From: Delphinapterus leucas
Taxonomy: Eukaryota; Chordata; Mammalia; Artiodactyla; Monodontidae
Direction of reading: 5' to 3'
DNA length: 64,000 nt
NCBI RefSeq assembly: GCF_002288925.2
Contig: NW_022098037.1
Location: 5,644,287 to 5,708,286, forward strand
The first letter of the stretch is position 1; each line of letters begins with the position of its first letter. The translations under genes and the position numbers were made by a program. The notes below the pieces were generated by a model. The model worked only from the letters and a program-made list of their open reading frames with translations. It was not told the origin of the DNA and did no database searches. Shown in pieces: positions 1-16,190 of the stretch.

Positions 1-456
1 TGTAGTGAGGTGGATGGACATAGAGTCTGTCATACAGAGTGAAATTAGTTAGAAAGAGAAAAAGAAATACTGTATGCTAATACATATATATGGAATCTAA
101 AAAAAAAAAGGTTCTGACGAACCTAGGGGTAGGACTGAATAAAGACGCAGATGTAGAGAATGGACTTGAGGACATGGGGAGGGGGAAGCTTACTGGGACG
201 AAATGAGAGAGTAACATTGACATACATACACTACCAAATGTAAAATATATAGTGGGAAGCAGCTGCATGGCACAGGGAGGTCAGCTCAGTGCTTTGTGAC
301 CACATAGCAGGGTGGGTTAAGGAGGGTGGGAGGGAGACACAAGGAGGAGATATGGGGATATATGTATGCATATAGCTGATCACTTTGTTATACAGCAGAA
401 ACTAACACAACACTGTAAAACAATTGTACTCCAATAAAGATGTTTAAAAAAAAAAA
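1..456 (+). mobile_element. L1 3' end, cut by window start
   Basis: This is the 3' terminal part of a cetartiodactyl L1: the decayed ORF2 tail, the 3'UTR with its G-rich stretch near 175-187, and a terminal AATAAA-containing segment followed by an A-run at about 446-456. The same sequence appears in reverse orientation at 6677-7140 and in shorter copies near 23.9 kb and 45.1 kb. The 5' part lies outside the window, so truncation and target-site duplication cannot be judged. No open ORF2 reading frame is left. Confidence 0.9.
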
Positions 457-1570
457 CCTAGTGAGTAATGATCTAGCTTTCTCTTTAAAATAATATTGGA
501 CCTTGCTCTGATGATAATCTGATCTCTTTGATAAGCATAGGAGCAGAAAGGGATAAGGCTTTGAAAATGGGCTTTGTTGAATAACAAAGCATTCACTATT
601 TTCAGCTTCATCTGTGATACCTGATCCCTAAATCTGATACAGACACACTGCCTTTGCCTGGAGACAGGAAAGAGGGGGCTGGGCTGACAACATCTTACGT
701 CTAAAGTAATTCATCATTCTGCAGTGAGATGTGTCTCCTCAAAGTGTCACCTTGTCTTACATCCTCCCAATATAATAGATGATGATGAATCATTGTAGTA
801 GGAGTAGGAGTTTATTTGTGAAACGTAAGCTCCAGAGATCAGTATAGCGAGTCTGCTCACCTTTTGCATATTGCCCCAGTCCTGCTTTTAAGACACCAAC
901 CTGAGGGCTTATATCCAAGGGGTAGAGTCTGATTAGTTGGGCTGGACCAGGGGAGAAATTTGCCAGACATGTTAAAAGCAACGCTCTCAAAAGCTATAGG
1001 CTGCATGGTCCAGGAAGGAAGATTTCAGCTACAGCTGTAGACATACCACGGAGGTTTCATATCCAGAAATGAGCAGGTTTAAATCTCAGGCCAGAAACTC
1101 AAGTGTATGAAATAGTTCTGTTTTCCATTCTGCCCAATCGCCAAGAAGTTGAATTTTGGTCATTTACTGAGACTCTACCCCAGTGTTGTGTCAAGATCTC
1201 ACACATAGTCAAAGCTTCACCAACCGTGGAACATCACCCGCAGTGTTCACCGTTGCGCTGCCCTTTGTTCCAGCCTGCAGGGAGCCTACAGCTCAGTTGC
1301 TTCTGTGCCATATTCAGGGTACCTGAATCTTTGGCAAGGTTTGCACTGCTGGGCCCAGAGCCCAAACTTTCTAGAAACCCCTTGAAGCTATACCTCAGAA
1401 GTCCTCCCCACTACCCAAGACCCAGTGGGACATGAGTTCTCACTAATCTTCTCCCACTTTCCTGTCTTGGGAATAGCTTCCCTCGTAAGCACTAAGCGCT
1501 AGAAGAACCCATAGGTGGAATAGCAGCCAATCAGGGAACTAGCAGTGCAGGGGTGCACATGTGTACACCC

Positions 1571-1615
<45 letters not shown>

Positions 1616-2880
1616 CCTTGAAAAGAATTAATATTATTAAAAATCATTAATCAAAAGGAAAAATCCAAATTTAATTGGATTTCTTTGTTTCTGATGTCAT
1701 GGATCAGTATTATTTCTATTTTGAATTATTTTCAGAAGATGGTGGTATTGGCACCATATTCCTCTCAGTGCGGGTCTCTAAAAGTCTTAATCTTATCTAG
1801 AAGGCACTTCTCTTCTTTCTCCATTCTCAGATTACCTTTAAAATCCCCTTGAAGAGGGCTATTCTCCAGCAGCTTCTGCTTTCTTCTCAGTTGGATGACG
1901 TGTGTGCGGCAAAGAAAGGAAACACACAACATCTACCTGCTGCTTAGAGTGGTGGCCTTTTTGGAGGGAAACTGGAGAGCAGGGGGACGACACACGCAAA
2001 TCATCATTCCATTAATATCCTGTTGCCCTGGTCATGGTTAGAAGTGATAAACATGATAGAGTCAAATTTGAAAACCATTTGTATTTAGTTCGTTTGGGAC
2101 CAAGGGAAGGAATTATAACTGCCAGGTTAAAGGGGGCCTGTGGGATACATGTTTATGGGTGAAATGCCCAACTATATTTTCTGCCAGTTTATTTCAAACA
2201 ACAGTGATATTTCTCTTGTTTGCCTTAATTATACAAAGAGCTCTGTCACTTTAACTTTTCAACAGCTAAGATGTATTCCTTTAAGAAACAAAATATTTAG
2301 TTAATTTTTGTATTTTTGCCACTTGGACCAGGTTTTTTTTTTTTTCCTATAGATATATTCTGTTCTACCCTGCCTTTTAAATGGAGAATGCAAGACATAA
2401 TTTACCTCTCTTTGCAGCTCTTGAACACAATTTCTTACCTGGGCTGTAATACTAATGCACTTTTCTCGTATTTTAAGGAGTGCTTTGGTCTCTCGCATTG
2501 CTGCTGCCTTTTACTTTGCACTTACGTTCTTTTCCGGTTTGCTGGTGAGCAGATGCTCTTAGTGGGAAAACCAAGTGACCACAACTGGTGAGGATACCTA
2601 CCTAATAATAGTGAATAAAGCTCTGGCCTGGGACCTGTGCCCAGCTTTAGTGCAGGGACTTTGTGGCAGCCATTTTAATGACATAATCAACTTTTACTGA
2701 GGATGAGCTATTAAATAAATCCTAGGCACAATGTACCTGGTGTCCTAACTAAAACTTCTTGAGACACTAGGAGATAGATTCTCTAATCCCCTTTTTATTA
2801 ATGAGCCAACAGACCCCAGAGTAGTTAAGAAAGTTGCCCAGTGGTGCCCAATGTAGTCAGGAGTCACAGATCTAAGACTT
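457..2880. other. Upstream intergenic DNA, no gene seen
   Basis: Single-copy-looking sequence of ordinary A+T content. Its open frames are short (the longest is about 110 codons near 1103-1435) and resemble no protein I know; none has splice signals suggesting an exon. Apart from the CA repeat at 1572-1611 I see no clear repeat family. Confidence 0.5.
1572..1611. repeat. (CA)n microsatellite
   Basis: About 20 uninterrupted CA dinucleotides preceded by a short imperfect GTGTACACC-type palindrome. Likely length-polymorphic. Confidence 0.95.
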
Positions 2881-2887
2881 TACACAA

Positions 2888-3145
2888 GCTTTGCAAACTA
2901 TGGGTCACAATCCACTGGTGGGTCATGAAATCAATCTAGTGGATCAAAAGCAGTACTTCTAAAAATTAGAGCAAAATGAGATAGAAGATATCAAAATAGA
3001 TGACACATAGAAAGCTTAAGAATTTTCCCACAAACTTCATTTCAGTTACACATCGATGAGTGTGTGTGTGAGAGTACTGTGTTGTGATATGAAATTTATT
3101 TACTACTGTGGGTCATAGTCCAAAAGATCTGAAAAACTCTGTTCT
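2888..3145. mobile_element. hAT-type non-autonomous DNA transposon (old)
   Basis: The two ends are roughly inverted: 'tttgcaaactatgggtcac' on the left and a matching 'tgggtcat...aaaactct' on the right. This resembles ancient mammalian hAT-Charlie MER elements that carry 'gggtcgcgaccca'-type ends. It is diverged and the subfamily is not assigned. Related sequence may occur near 14.5 kb and 46.6 kb. Confidence 0.5.
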
Positions 3146-3424
3146 GTACAGCCCCCCTCCAGAGGAGAGGCTGTTAGAAATGTGATTTTTGGGAACATGG
3201 CTGACAGTAGAACTCTTTACAATCAAAGCAGATAGGAAGAATAGTCTTAATATTTATTCCAGAAAAGTTAGCATTTCATTATAAAACGGTGTTCATAAAA
3301 CTATTGATGAAGCATCTGGGAAGTTTGCTTGAATCAAAGAGACCTTCAGGGACCGTGCCAAGTAACCATCTAAATCACTTAAGACCTTCATGTTTAATAA
3401 ACACCATTTTACCGTAAAGGACAA

Positions 3425-3610
3425 GAGCTGCAATTTATTCAGAATTTACTATATGTTAGGCCCTGTTCTAACTTTTTTTATACACAGGATCTCTTTTAAT
3501 CTTTATAACAACTTTGTGAGGTTGGCATTATTACCCACAGCTTAAGGTGAAGACACTGGGATGCAGAAAACATGACTGATTCGAACGCAAGTTGATTTCT
3601 GCAGCATCAA
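3425..3610 (-). mobile_element. MIR SINE (minus)
   Basis: Shows the reversed MIR signature: 'tactatatgttaggccctgttcta', then 'atctcttttaatctttataacaac' and 'gaggt..gcattattaccc'. Ancient tRNA-derived SINE, diverged. Confidence 0.7.
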
Positions 3611-3869
3611 GTCTAACTTAGAGGGAGGGCTAGCAATACCCTATCTTCCCTCAGAATCTTTTAACAACTTAATTTCTTCCTGGTGGAAAGTTTTTCTCTG
3701 AATCTAGTTTAAATTGCTCCTGCTGCAGTTGAAGCCCTTTTCCTCTTGTCTCCTTTGTGGCTGCAGAGAGCAGCTGGTCACCATCCCACTGACAACGATG
3801 CGTCGTCAAGGAGGGGACAGTAATTGTCCTCCTTCAGAGCTGACAATCTCAGCTCCTTGAACTGTTTTC

Positions 3870-4420
3870 CCTTGGCCCTATTTTTCCCCAACCCTTCAAT
3901 TACATCTTTGTTTCTTGCCCATCCTTTGCGGACGGCTCCACAGCTCAACTCCTTACCCGCACTAGATGTGTGACAGGGTGAGGTTCAGGCACTTTGAGTT
4001 TATGTTCCTCTGAATTTCCTTAAAATGAGCACCACTGGGCTGACTTCTAATCTGCAGTCAGCCTCAGGGGCCCCTTACAGCCCCTCCCAGGTCCCTCCAC
4101 ACCCAAATCTTAGCTTCCTGTGCGCCTGCTCCCAACTGCAGAGGGCACACAGACCTCCAGTGAAACTTCCTCTCATTTCGTGTTGTCAAAGTCTCAGTCA
4201 CAGTCTCCATATCTCTGCCTCTTCCCTTGGAATGCCCTTTCCCCACTCTCTAAATATCCTCACAACTTCCCCGTCTTCAAAGGCTCTGCTCAGAGGCTCA
4301 GCACTCCCTGATGACCAGGAGGATGGATTCTCTCCCACCTCCAGCCAGCTGCATACCTTTTCTATTTCTCTCTAAGCTCTTTTGACTTTCTGCCTTAGAA
4401 TCTTTGTGTACATATCATTC
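3870..4420 (+). mobile_element. L2 LINE 3' fragment
   Basis: The C/T-rich text with 'tcttcaaaggctctgctcag' and the following 'ctctaagctcttttgact' matches the style of L2 3' ends. The 116-codon open frame at 4025-4375 lies inside it and is not a gene. Confidence 0.5.
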
Positions 4421-4609
4421 ATTTAAAAAATTAATTTGCAGTTTAATTTTTAAAATAGGCAGTACGTACGCATAGTATTCAGTCCAGAAGGTACAAAAAG
4501 CACACACAGCAAACATTTTTCCTAATACCTTGTCCCCCTAGATACTGGCAACCAATGTTATCAGTCTCGTATGTATAATTCCAGACATAGCCTGTGTATC
4601 CAATTTGTG

Positions 4610-4613
<4 letters not shown>

Positions 4614-4640
<27 letters not shown>
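4614..4640. repeat. (TA)n microsatellite
   Basis: About 13 TA units inside an old A+T-rich LINE-like segment (roughly 4425-4800). Confidence 0.9.
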
Positions 4641-4814
4641 TTAACAACTACACACATTTTTCTGTACTTTCTTTTCAATTAGTAATATAGCTTGGATACT
4701 ATTCCATTGTGAGCTCATAAAGAGCTTCCTCATCTTCATGGCTGTATAATATTCCATTTCATGGCTATACCCTAATTGATTTCACCAATCCCTACTAAAG
4801 GACATTTTGTTTTA

Positions 4815-5055
4815 AGAGGAGAGGCCTTAGAATCAGATTACCTTGATAGAATTCCTCTCATCACTTATTAGCTGTATGACCTTGGGCAAATTACTTAACT
4901 TCTCTTTGCCTCTGTTTTTGCATCTGTAAAATGGAAATTACAATAGTACCTCCTTCCTAGGGTTGTTGTGAGGATTAAATATGTTAATCAATGTAAAGTA
5001 CTTAGAGTAATGTATGGCACATATTAAGCTCTTAATAAATGTTAGTTTTTGCTCG
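4815..5055 (+). mobile_element. MIR SINE (plus)
   Basis: A well-preserved MIR: 'gctgtatgaccttgggcaaa', 'ttaacttctctttgcctc', 'catctgtaaaatgg', 'gttgtgaggattaaat' and the terminal 'cttaataaatgttag' occur in the expected order. Confidence 0.92.
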
Positions 5056-5439
5056 GGTTGTTTCCCAAGTTTTGCTATTGCATTCTATGCTACAGTGCAT
5101 AACCTTGAACATAGGAGTGATATCCAAATATTTAACAACACTAACAGCACAGGAACCCACCAATCAGAATGAGGCTGGCCATAAGTGCTGAGCATGATCC
5201 TGGGGCCCCTGCAATATCAAGCATTACCTCTTGAGTTGCCGGGTTACAGCAAGGTCTGGGGATTTGGGGGTAGGGGCTAGATGACAGGGCACCAGTAGGA
5301 TGCCAGGTGGACTCAGGTCAGCACTATTTACCAATGAGCAGGTAACAATTTCAATATTTTAACAATTGGTACAGCAGTTCTGGAGCATACAGGTGAATTT
5401 AGCTGTGTTCACACATCATTTCATACATCTGTGCACATA

Positions 5440-5640
5440 CTTTTCAGTGTGCTTTTAATTTGCATTTCTTTTATTATGATTGAGTTTGAATGTCTTTTTA
5501 TATGTTTATTGGTCATTTGTATTTCTTTTTTGTGTTTCATCATTTTGTATGCTTTACCCATTTTTCTTTTGTGTTGTTGATCCTTTTCTTATTGATTTGT
5601 AGGAGCTCTTCATATATCATATGACATTCATTCTTTTACT
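5440..5640 (-). mobile_element. Old L1 (L1M-type) ORF2 fragment
   Basis: The text 'gtgtgcttttaatttgcatttc' followed by 'ttgatttgtaggagctcttc' is the reversed C-terminal ORF2 region of an ancient L1. It is strongly diverged. A second ancient repeat begins at about 5640 ('gctgtgctaggactagggata...cttacagactagtga'). Confidence 0.65.
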
Positions 5641-6659
5641 TGACTGTAGAGATTCATTGATCACCTACAGCAGGCTTGGTGCTGTGCTAGGACTAGGGAT
5701 ACAGAGATTAAAAACAATCACAGAACTTGTCTTCAAAGAGCTTACAGACTAGTGAAGGAAACAGATAAGGAAATAAACCATTGCAATAAAGAATAAAAAG
5801 TGCTTTGAGAGGGGTGAGCCTCAGATGCTTTGAGAGCACAGAGGAGAGAGAACATTTATGTTGACCATGTCTGATTAGGAATTGCAAAGGATGTACAAAG
5901 CCTCTGAGTAACAAATGCTTAAATGCTGTCCTATGTGTAAAGACTAATGTTTTAAATACTTGGTTGACTCCTCTGTTTCAGACTCATTTCTAAGAAAACC
6001 AGCATTATGATTTCATCATATCTGATTCTACTTCATGGTCATGACCTACATCCAGACCCTGAAACACAAAAGGAGTAGTGTAGATACATCCCCACTTTCC
6101 TGATGGTAAGTAGCTTTGTCTCCATTGAAGACAGATAGCTTACCATTGAACTATCATCTAAATTTCCTAAACAGGTAGAGGCATTTCCAAATATAAAATG
6201 GGCCATGTCCCCAAATGTGGTTCTTTGTTCTATCTATTAATAATCTTTTTAGCAATCGTTGGGTTTTAAATGCAGGTTGGACATAATATAGCACTCAGGC
6301 CCAGCACTGACCTTCATCTTTCTATTACATCTTTTATTTTCTTTATTGTGAAACTGCTGCGAATATTTCACATCTAATTAACCCGCATAGCAGCACATGG
6401 CATTAAATGGGTCATCCTATTTTAAGACCTTTTTTTTTTTAATGAGTTGAATGCAGTTTGGGCAATCTACTCCAGCTGGGGCTGGAACAATGGAACACGA
6501 GCCTTGGGCAGAACAAAAATTCTAAACAGCTTCTCTTATGAGTTGTTCTAGTGCAGAGCAGAATTTTGAGATGCTGTGTGTCATGAACCCACTAGGCAGC
6601 TTGTCCTTCATCCACTGAGGTGGAGAGTCACTGCTTCAGCTCTCAGCAGTGCCAAAGAA

Positions 6660-6676
6660 AAGAATTTCACTTTCTT
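6660..6676. repeat. Target-site duplication, 3' side of L1
   Basis: The 17-bp word 'aagaatttcactttctt' pairs with 13779-13795 'aagaattctgctttctt' at 14 of 17 positions. It directly abuts the L1 A-tail (as T's on this strand). Confidence 0.75.
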
Positions 6677-7045
6677 TTTTAAAATATCTTTATTGGAGTA
6701 TAATTGCTTTACAATGGTGTGTTAGTTTCTGTTTTATAACAAAGTGAATCAGTTATACATATACATATGTTCCCATATCTCTTCCTTCTTGCATCTCCCT
6801 CCCTCCCACCCTCCATATCCCACCCCTCTAGGTGGTCACAAAGCACCGAACTGATCTCCCTGTGCTATGCGGCTACTTCCCACTAGCTATCTATTTTACA
6901 TTTGGTAGTGTATATATATCCATGCCACTCTCTCACCTTGTCACAGCTTACCCTTCCCCCTCTCCATATCCTCAAGTCCATTCTCTAGTAGGTCTGTATC
7001 TCTATTTCCCTCTAACCCCTAGGTTCTTCATGACTTTTTTTTTTC

Positions 7046-10856
<3,811 letters not shown>

Positions 10857-10914
10857 TTGCTTAATTGTTTTGGGTTTGTTATTGTAGGTCTTATCCTTCT
10901 CTTGTGTTTCCTGC

Positions 10915-11807
10915 CTAGAGAAGTTCCTTTAGCATTTGTTGTAAAGCTGGTTTGGTGGTGCTTAACTCTCTCAGCTTTTGCTTGTCTGTAAAGGTTTTAA
11001 TTTCTCCATCAAATCTGAATGAGATTTTTGCTGGGTAGAGTAATCTTGGTTGTAGGCTTTTCTCCTTCATCACTTTAAATATGTCCTGCCACTCCCTTCT
11101 GGCTTGCAGAGTTTCTGCTGTAAGATCAGCTTTTAACCTTATGGGGATTCCCTTGTGTGTTATTTGTTGTTTTTCCCTTGCTGCTTTTAATATGTTTTCT
11201 TTGTATTTAATTTTTGATAGTTTGATTAATATGTGTCTTGGCGTGTTTCTCCTTGATTTATCCTGTATGGGACTCACTGTGATTCTTGGACTTGATTAAC
11301 TATTTTCTTTCCCATATTAAGGAAGTTTTCAACAATAATCTCTTCAAATATTTTCTCAGTCCCTTTCTTTTTCTCTTCTTCTTCTGGAACCCCTATAATT
11401 CGAATGTTGGTGCGTTTAATGTTGTTCCAGAGGTCTCTGAGACCCTCCTCAGTTCTTTTCATTCTTTTCTCTTTATTCTGCTCTGCAGTAGTTATTTCCA
11501 CTATTTTATCTTCCCGGTCACCCATCCGTTCTCCTGCCTCAGTTATTCTGCTATTGATCCCTTGTAGAGTATTTTTAATTTCATTTATTGTGTTGTTCAT
11601 CGTTGCTTGTTTCATCTTTAGTTCTTCTAGGTCCTTGTTAAATGTTTCTTGCATTTTCTCTATTCTATTTCCACAATTTTGGATCATATTTACTGTCATT
11701 ATTCTGAATTATTTTTCAGGTAGACTGCCTATTTCCTCTTCATTTGTTAGATCTGGTGGGTTTTTATCTTGCTCCTTCATCTGCTGTGTGTTTTTCTGTC
11801 TTCTCAT
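10915..11807 (-). pseudogene. L1 ORF1 (RNA-binding chaperone), broken
   Basis: The expected ATG is at 11807-11805. About 30 codons later an in-frame TAA occurs just before the ATG of the 141-codon piece 11699-11274. That piece carries the coiled coil and 'NIRIIGVPEEEE' of the RRM-like domain. A TGA then ends it at 11274, and the C-terminal domain continues in another frame (11277-10915, 'RRNTPRHILIKLSK'). Total length of about 298 codons fits L1 ORF1p. At least two stops and one indel inactivate it. Confidence 0.9.
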
Positions 11808-12339
11808 TTTGCTTATCTTACTGTGTTTGGGGTCTCCTTTTTGCAGGCTGCAGGTTCGTAGTTCCCATTGTTTTTGGTGTCTGTCCCCAGTGGCTAAAGT
11901 TGGTTCAGTGGGTTGTGTAGGCTTCCTGTTGGAGGGGACTAGTGCCTGTGTTCTGGTGGATGAGGCTGGATCTTGTCTTTCTGGTGGGCAGGTCCACGTC
12001 TGGTGGTGCGTTTTGGGGTGTCTGTGGACTTATTATGATTTTAGGCAGCCTCTCTGCTAATAGATGGGGTTGTGTTCCTGTCTTGCTAGTTATTTGGCAT
12101 AGGGTGTCCAGCACTGTAGCTTGCTGGTCGTTGAGTGAAGTTGGGTGTTGGTGTCGAGATGGAGATCTCTGGGAGATTTTCGCCGTTTGATATTATGTGG
12201 AGCTGGGTGTTCTCTTGTGGACCAGTGTCCTGAAGTTGGCTCCCCCACCTCAGATGCACAGCACTGACTCCTGGCTGCTAAACCAAGAGTCTTTCATCCT
12301 CACAGCTCAGAATAGAAGGGAGAAGAAAGAAAGAAAGGA

Positions 12340-12383
<44 letters not shown>

Positions 12384-13778
12384 AGGTAAAATAAAATAAA
12401 ATAATTAAAATAAAAAATAATTATTAAGAAAAAAAATTTTTTAAGTAAAAAAAATAAAACGGACGGACAGAACCCTAGGACAAATGGTGAAAGCAAAGCT
12501 ATACAGACAAAATCTCACACAGAAGCATACACATACACACTCACAAAAAGAGGAAAAGGGGAAAAAATAATATATCTTGCTCTCAAAGTCCACCTCCTCA
12601 ATTTGGGATGATTCGTTGTCTATTCAGGTATTCCACAGATGCAGGGTACATCAAATTGATTGTGGAGATTTAATCCGCTGCTCCTGAGGCTGCTGGGAGA
12701 GATTTCCCTTTGTCTTCTTTGTTCGTACAGCTCCCGGGGTTCAGCTTTGGATTTGGCCCCGCCTCTGCGTGTAGGTCGCTGGAGGGCGTCTGTTCTTCAC
12801 TCAGGCAGGACGGGGTTAAAGGAGCTGCTGATTCGGGGGCTCTGGCTCACTCAAGCCGGGAGGAGGGAGGGGCGGCGAGCCTCCGGCTGCAGAGGCTGGC
12901 GTGACATTGCACCATCCTGAGGTGCGCTGTGTGTTCTCCCAGGGAAGTTGTCCCTGGATCCCGGGACCCTGGCAGTGGCGGGCTGCACAGGCTCTCCGGA
13001 AGGGGGGTGTGGATAGTGACCTGTGCTCGCACACAGGCTTCTTGGTGGCGGCACCAGCAGCCTTAGCGTCTCATGCCTGTCTCTGGGGCCCGCGCTGTTA
13101 GCCACGGCTCGCGCCCGTCTCTGGAGTTCCTTTAAGCAGCGCTCTTAATCCCCTCTCCTCGAGCACCAGGAAACAAAGAGCGAAGAAAAAGCCTCTTGCC
13201 TCTTCGGCAGGTCCAGACTTTTCCCCGGACTCCCTCCCGGCTAGCCGTGGCGCTCTAGCCCCTTCAGGCTGTGTTCATGCTGCCAACCCCAGTCCTCTCC
13301 CTGGAATCCAACCGAAGCCCAGCCTCAGCTCCCAGCCCCCCCACCCCGGCAGGTGAGCAGACAAGCTTCTCGGGCTGATGAGTGCCGGTCGGCACCGATC
13401 CTCTGTGCGGGAATCTCACCACTTTGCCCTCCGCACCCCTGTTGCTGCGCTCTCCTCCGTGGCTCTGAAGCTTTCCCCCTCCGCCACCCGCAGTCTCCAC
13501 GCACGAAGGGGCTTCCTAGTGTGTGGAAACCTTTCCTCCTTCACAGCTCCCTCCCACTGGTGCAGGTCCTGTCCCTATTCTTTTGTCTCTGTTTATTCTT
13601 TTTTCTTTTGCCCTACCCAGGTACGTGGGGAGTTTCTTGCCTTTTGGGAGGTCTGAGGTCTTCTGCCAGTGTTCAATGGGTGTTCTGTAGGAGGTGTTCC
13701 ACGTGTAGATGTATTTCTGATTATCTGTGGGGAGGAAGGTGATCTCCACGTCTTACTCTTCTGCCATCTTCCTCCTCC
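11808..13778 (-). promoter_or_regulatory. L1 5'UTR, G+C- and CpG-rich
   Basis: About 2 kb of L1 leader. The part from 12700 to 13500 is clearly richer in G+C and CpG than the surrounding DNA, as expected for the internal promoter region. Open frames here on both strands (up to about 129 codons) come from base composition and are not genes. An A-rich block with (GAAA)n sits in the middle. Confidence 0.8.
12322..12440. repeat. (GAAA)n and A-rich tract inside L1 5'UTR
   Basis: About 15 GAAA/AAAG units to 12384, followed by AAAAT-type repeats and poly-A. It splits the L1 leader; the G+C-rich half resumes at about 12660. Confidence 0.9.
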
Positions 13779-13795
13779 AAGAATTCTGCTTTCTT
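13779..13795. repeat. Target-site duplication, 5' side of L1
   Basis: 'aagaattctgctttctt', partner of 6660-6676 with 3 mismatches in 17. Confidence 0.75.
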
Positions 13796-14870
13796 ATCAG
13801 GAAGACTTCATATTGTCTGAATTAATACACTGGACCAACTATATATTGTGTGGGACTCAGTGGAAAATGAAAATATGGGGACCTTTGTTGAAAAATGAAG
13901 AATTTCAAAAGAATGCCAGCAGAGTGTTAAATCAAACATAGGGTCTTCTAAGTGAGAGACCCTGTGTGACTGAACAGGTCACTTGCTCATGAAGCAGTCC
14001 TGTGAATGGGATGCAGGAAACTACAATGGATCAGCATAACACAGCTGATCCCTCCATCAGACCCTTGGCACCACGCATGGAAGGAACCTTGGCTATCATC
14101 TGGTTGAACATCCTCATCTTCCAGGTAGGGAAACTGAGGCTTAGAGAGATTGGGTTGATAAGTTCCAAACACAGCTGGGCAGAGGCAAAGTCAGAGCTAT
14201 AACCATAGACATAATGTGACTAAAATATATGGAGAAGAGAGCTCCAGACTACCTGTCACACCCTGAAATTGATCATATCTCCTATTATATAACCATGACT
14301 TAGGTTTTATGTGTACCTTTGAGAGTTTTATCACATTTCTATCAACATTTTTCTACCGGAGAAAGTAAATGGGATGTGTGCCCTTTCTCTTTGCCCTTGG
14401 CTTCCTTCTCCACCTAATTATGTCCAGAATCCAAGTCCATGGGCACTGATTCAATGATCTTTTGACTGATCCCATGCTTTTCAAACTTTCTAAACTTTGA
14501 CCTTACAACTGTGTTATACTGAAATCTAGGTCGCATCAACACACACATATATAAGCGAAACAGCTCCATTAAGCAGTACTTACCTTTCTACTTGCAAAGG
14601 AAATATTTGCTATGCTATTTAAAAATACTATTTCATTGAAAACAAACAAATGCTGGTCATGACCCCCTAAATTGATTTTGGGAACCACAGTGGGTTATAT
14701 CACACAGTTCAAAAACCCTGCTTGAATGTCCATGTTGATTCTGTACTGGGAGGGGTAGGTGAGGACTGGAGACATCTCACAAGGAAGCTCTTCTGGAAAA
14801 AAGAATCGCCAAGGCCCCCACGTGCTGGCAGAGGGGCAAGAAATAGACACATTTGGACCCTACGCGGGGG
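13796..14870. other. Intergenic DNA with old repeat remnants
   Basis: Contains a short MIR-like block in minus orientation at about 14110-14205 ('ggaaactgaggcttagaga') and a probable hAT-type remnant at about 14480-14715 whose ends are loosely inverted ('ttcaaactttctaaactttg' and 'ttgggaaccacagtggg'). No gene seen. Confidence 0.5.
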
Positions 14871-15400
14871 ATATAAATTGGCACCACCTTTCTAAAGGCA
14901 GTTTACTATAGCATCTTAGAAACATGTTCACTCTGACCAGGTAATTCTACCTCTAGAAAACAAGGCCAAGGTCATAATCACCGATGTAGCCAAAGATTTA
15001 GCTACAAGGGATGACCAATGCAATATCATTTATAATAGAGGGAAATTAGAAACAATTCGAAGGTTCAACAGCAGGGAATTGGTCAAATGAGGGCATATCC
15101 CTATGAATTCAATAGTATACCTCCATTAAATTATTTTGTATATGTAGTGAAATATTTAGTAATATCAAAGTATTTATGATATATTAAATGAGAAAAGCAG
15201 ATTCAGAGCCGTATATACCACATGATCCCATTTTCTTATGAAAAGAGAAGACTTGGGTGTATCTATTTTTCATTAAAAGTCTGGAAGAAAATATATCGCG
15301 GTTTTGATAGTGTATTCTATGAATATGTGGGTTGTAGGAATATAGGTGAATTTTATTTTCTTTAAGATTATCCATATTCTCTAATTTTTCTACATGACCA
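14870..15400 (+). mobile_element. Old L1/HAL1-type 3' region
   Basis: 'tctgaccaggtaattctacctcta', 'acaagggatgaccaatgcaat' and 'gggaattggtcaaatgagggc' are the usual landmarks of ancient L1M/HAL1 3' ends in forward orientation. Diverged, no ORF. Confidence 0.65.
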
Positions 15401-15713
15401 TAACCACTTGTGTAATTAACAACACAACAACAACAAAGGACTCCTCAAAAAAATAGAGGGGCAGGGAAGATACAGAAAGCAAAGTGCATTTGATCTAGGA
15501 TGAGTGGAGAAACTCATTTGAATCTTCCTAAGTAAAATATAGTAATGTTTTCTCTTATGGGTTACATATTCCATAAAACAGGTTGTAAGTATTTTCTTTT
15601 TAAAAAGTTTAAGCATTAGGACTGGCCATCCAGGTTCAGATGAAGGTTCAGCTGCATTCTTCAACATTTACAGGAGGGTTCTCTCTCCAGTGATTTCAAT
15701 GAGTCACTTAGAA

Positions 15714-15843
15714 GCTTTTTTTTTTTTTTCGGGCGTGCCATGTGGCATGTGGGATCTTAGTTCCCCAACCAGCGATCAAACCCATTCCCCCTGCAGTGGA
15801 AGCACGGAGTCCTAACCACTGGACCGCCAGGGAATCCCCCAGT
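15714..15843 (-). mobile_element. CHR-type tRNA-derived SINE (short)
   Basis: A short SINE in reverse: T-rich tail at 15716-15730, then 'gatcttagttccccaacc', and the tRNA-like start ending 'gaccgccagggaatcccc'. Flanked by an exact 13-bp target-site duplication 'gagtcacttagaa' (15701-15713 and 15844-15856). Confidence 0.92.
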
Positions 15844-15979
15844 GAGTCACTTAGAATAGCTGAATACAGAAGTGGGTGGAGTCCCTATAGGGCTTCTAGT
15901 TTCTGGAAAATTTCACATCTAATGGGGCCTGCCAGATGCTTGCCTCTGATTTTTGTACCACACATTTTCATGTGACATT

Positions 15980-16190
15980 TCATGTTGATCTTCACAATAA
16001 CCCTATGAGATAGGCATTCTTTTCTTGTTATTATTAGGGGTGGGGGAGAAAATTAATACCCAGAGACTGGCTTGCTCAAGGTCATACGGCAAGACCAGTC
16101 AAGGTCATATGGCAGGACCAATCAGGACTCAAACCCAGGCCCCTGACACTAACACCCATGCTTTCAGCACTGCCCCTACCTTGTTGCCCT
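15980..16190 (-). mobile_element. MIR SINE (minus)
   Basis: 'ttcacaataaccctatgaga', 'gctcaaggtcatacggcaag' and 'aggactcaaacccaggcccc' are MIR in reverse. A short internal duplication 'caaggtcata.ggca' occurs at 16077-16113. Confidence 0.85.

Noticed and set aside
4025..4375. 116-codon open frame
   Set aside because: Lies inside L2-type repeat text, with overlapping open frames on both strands and no known domain.
12660..13750. Cluster of G+C-rich open frames on both strands
   Set aside because: They lie in the 5'UTR of the L1; high G+C and CpG produce long chance frames. No protein similarity or splice signals.
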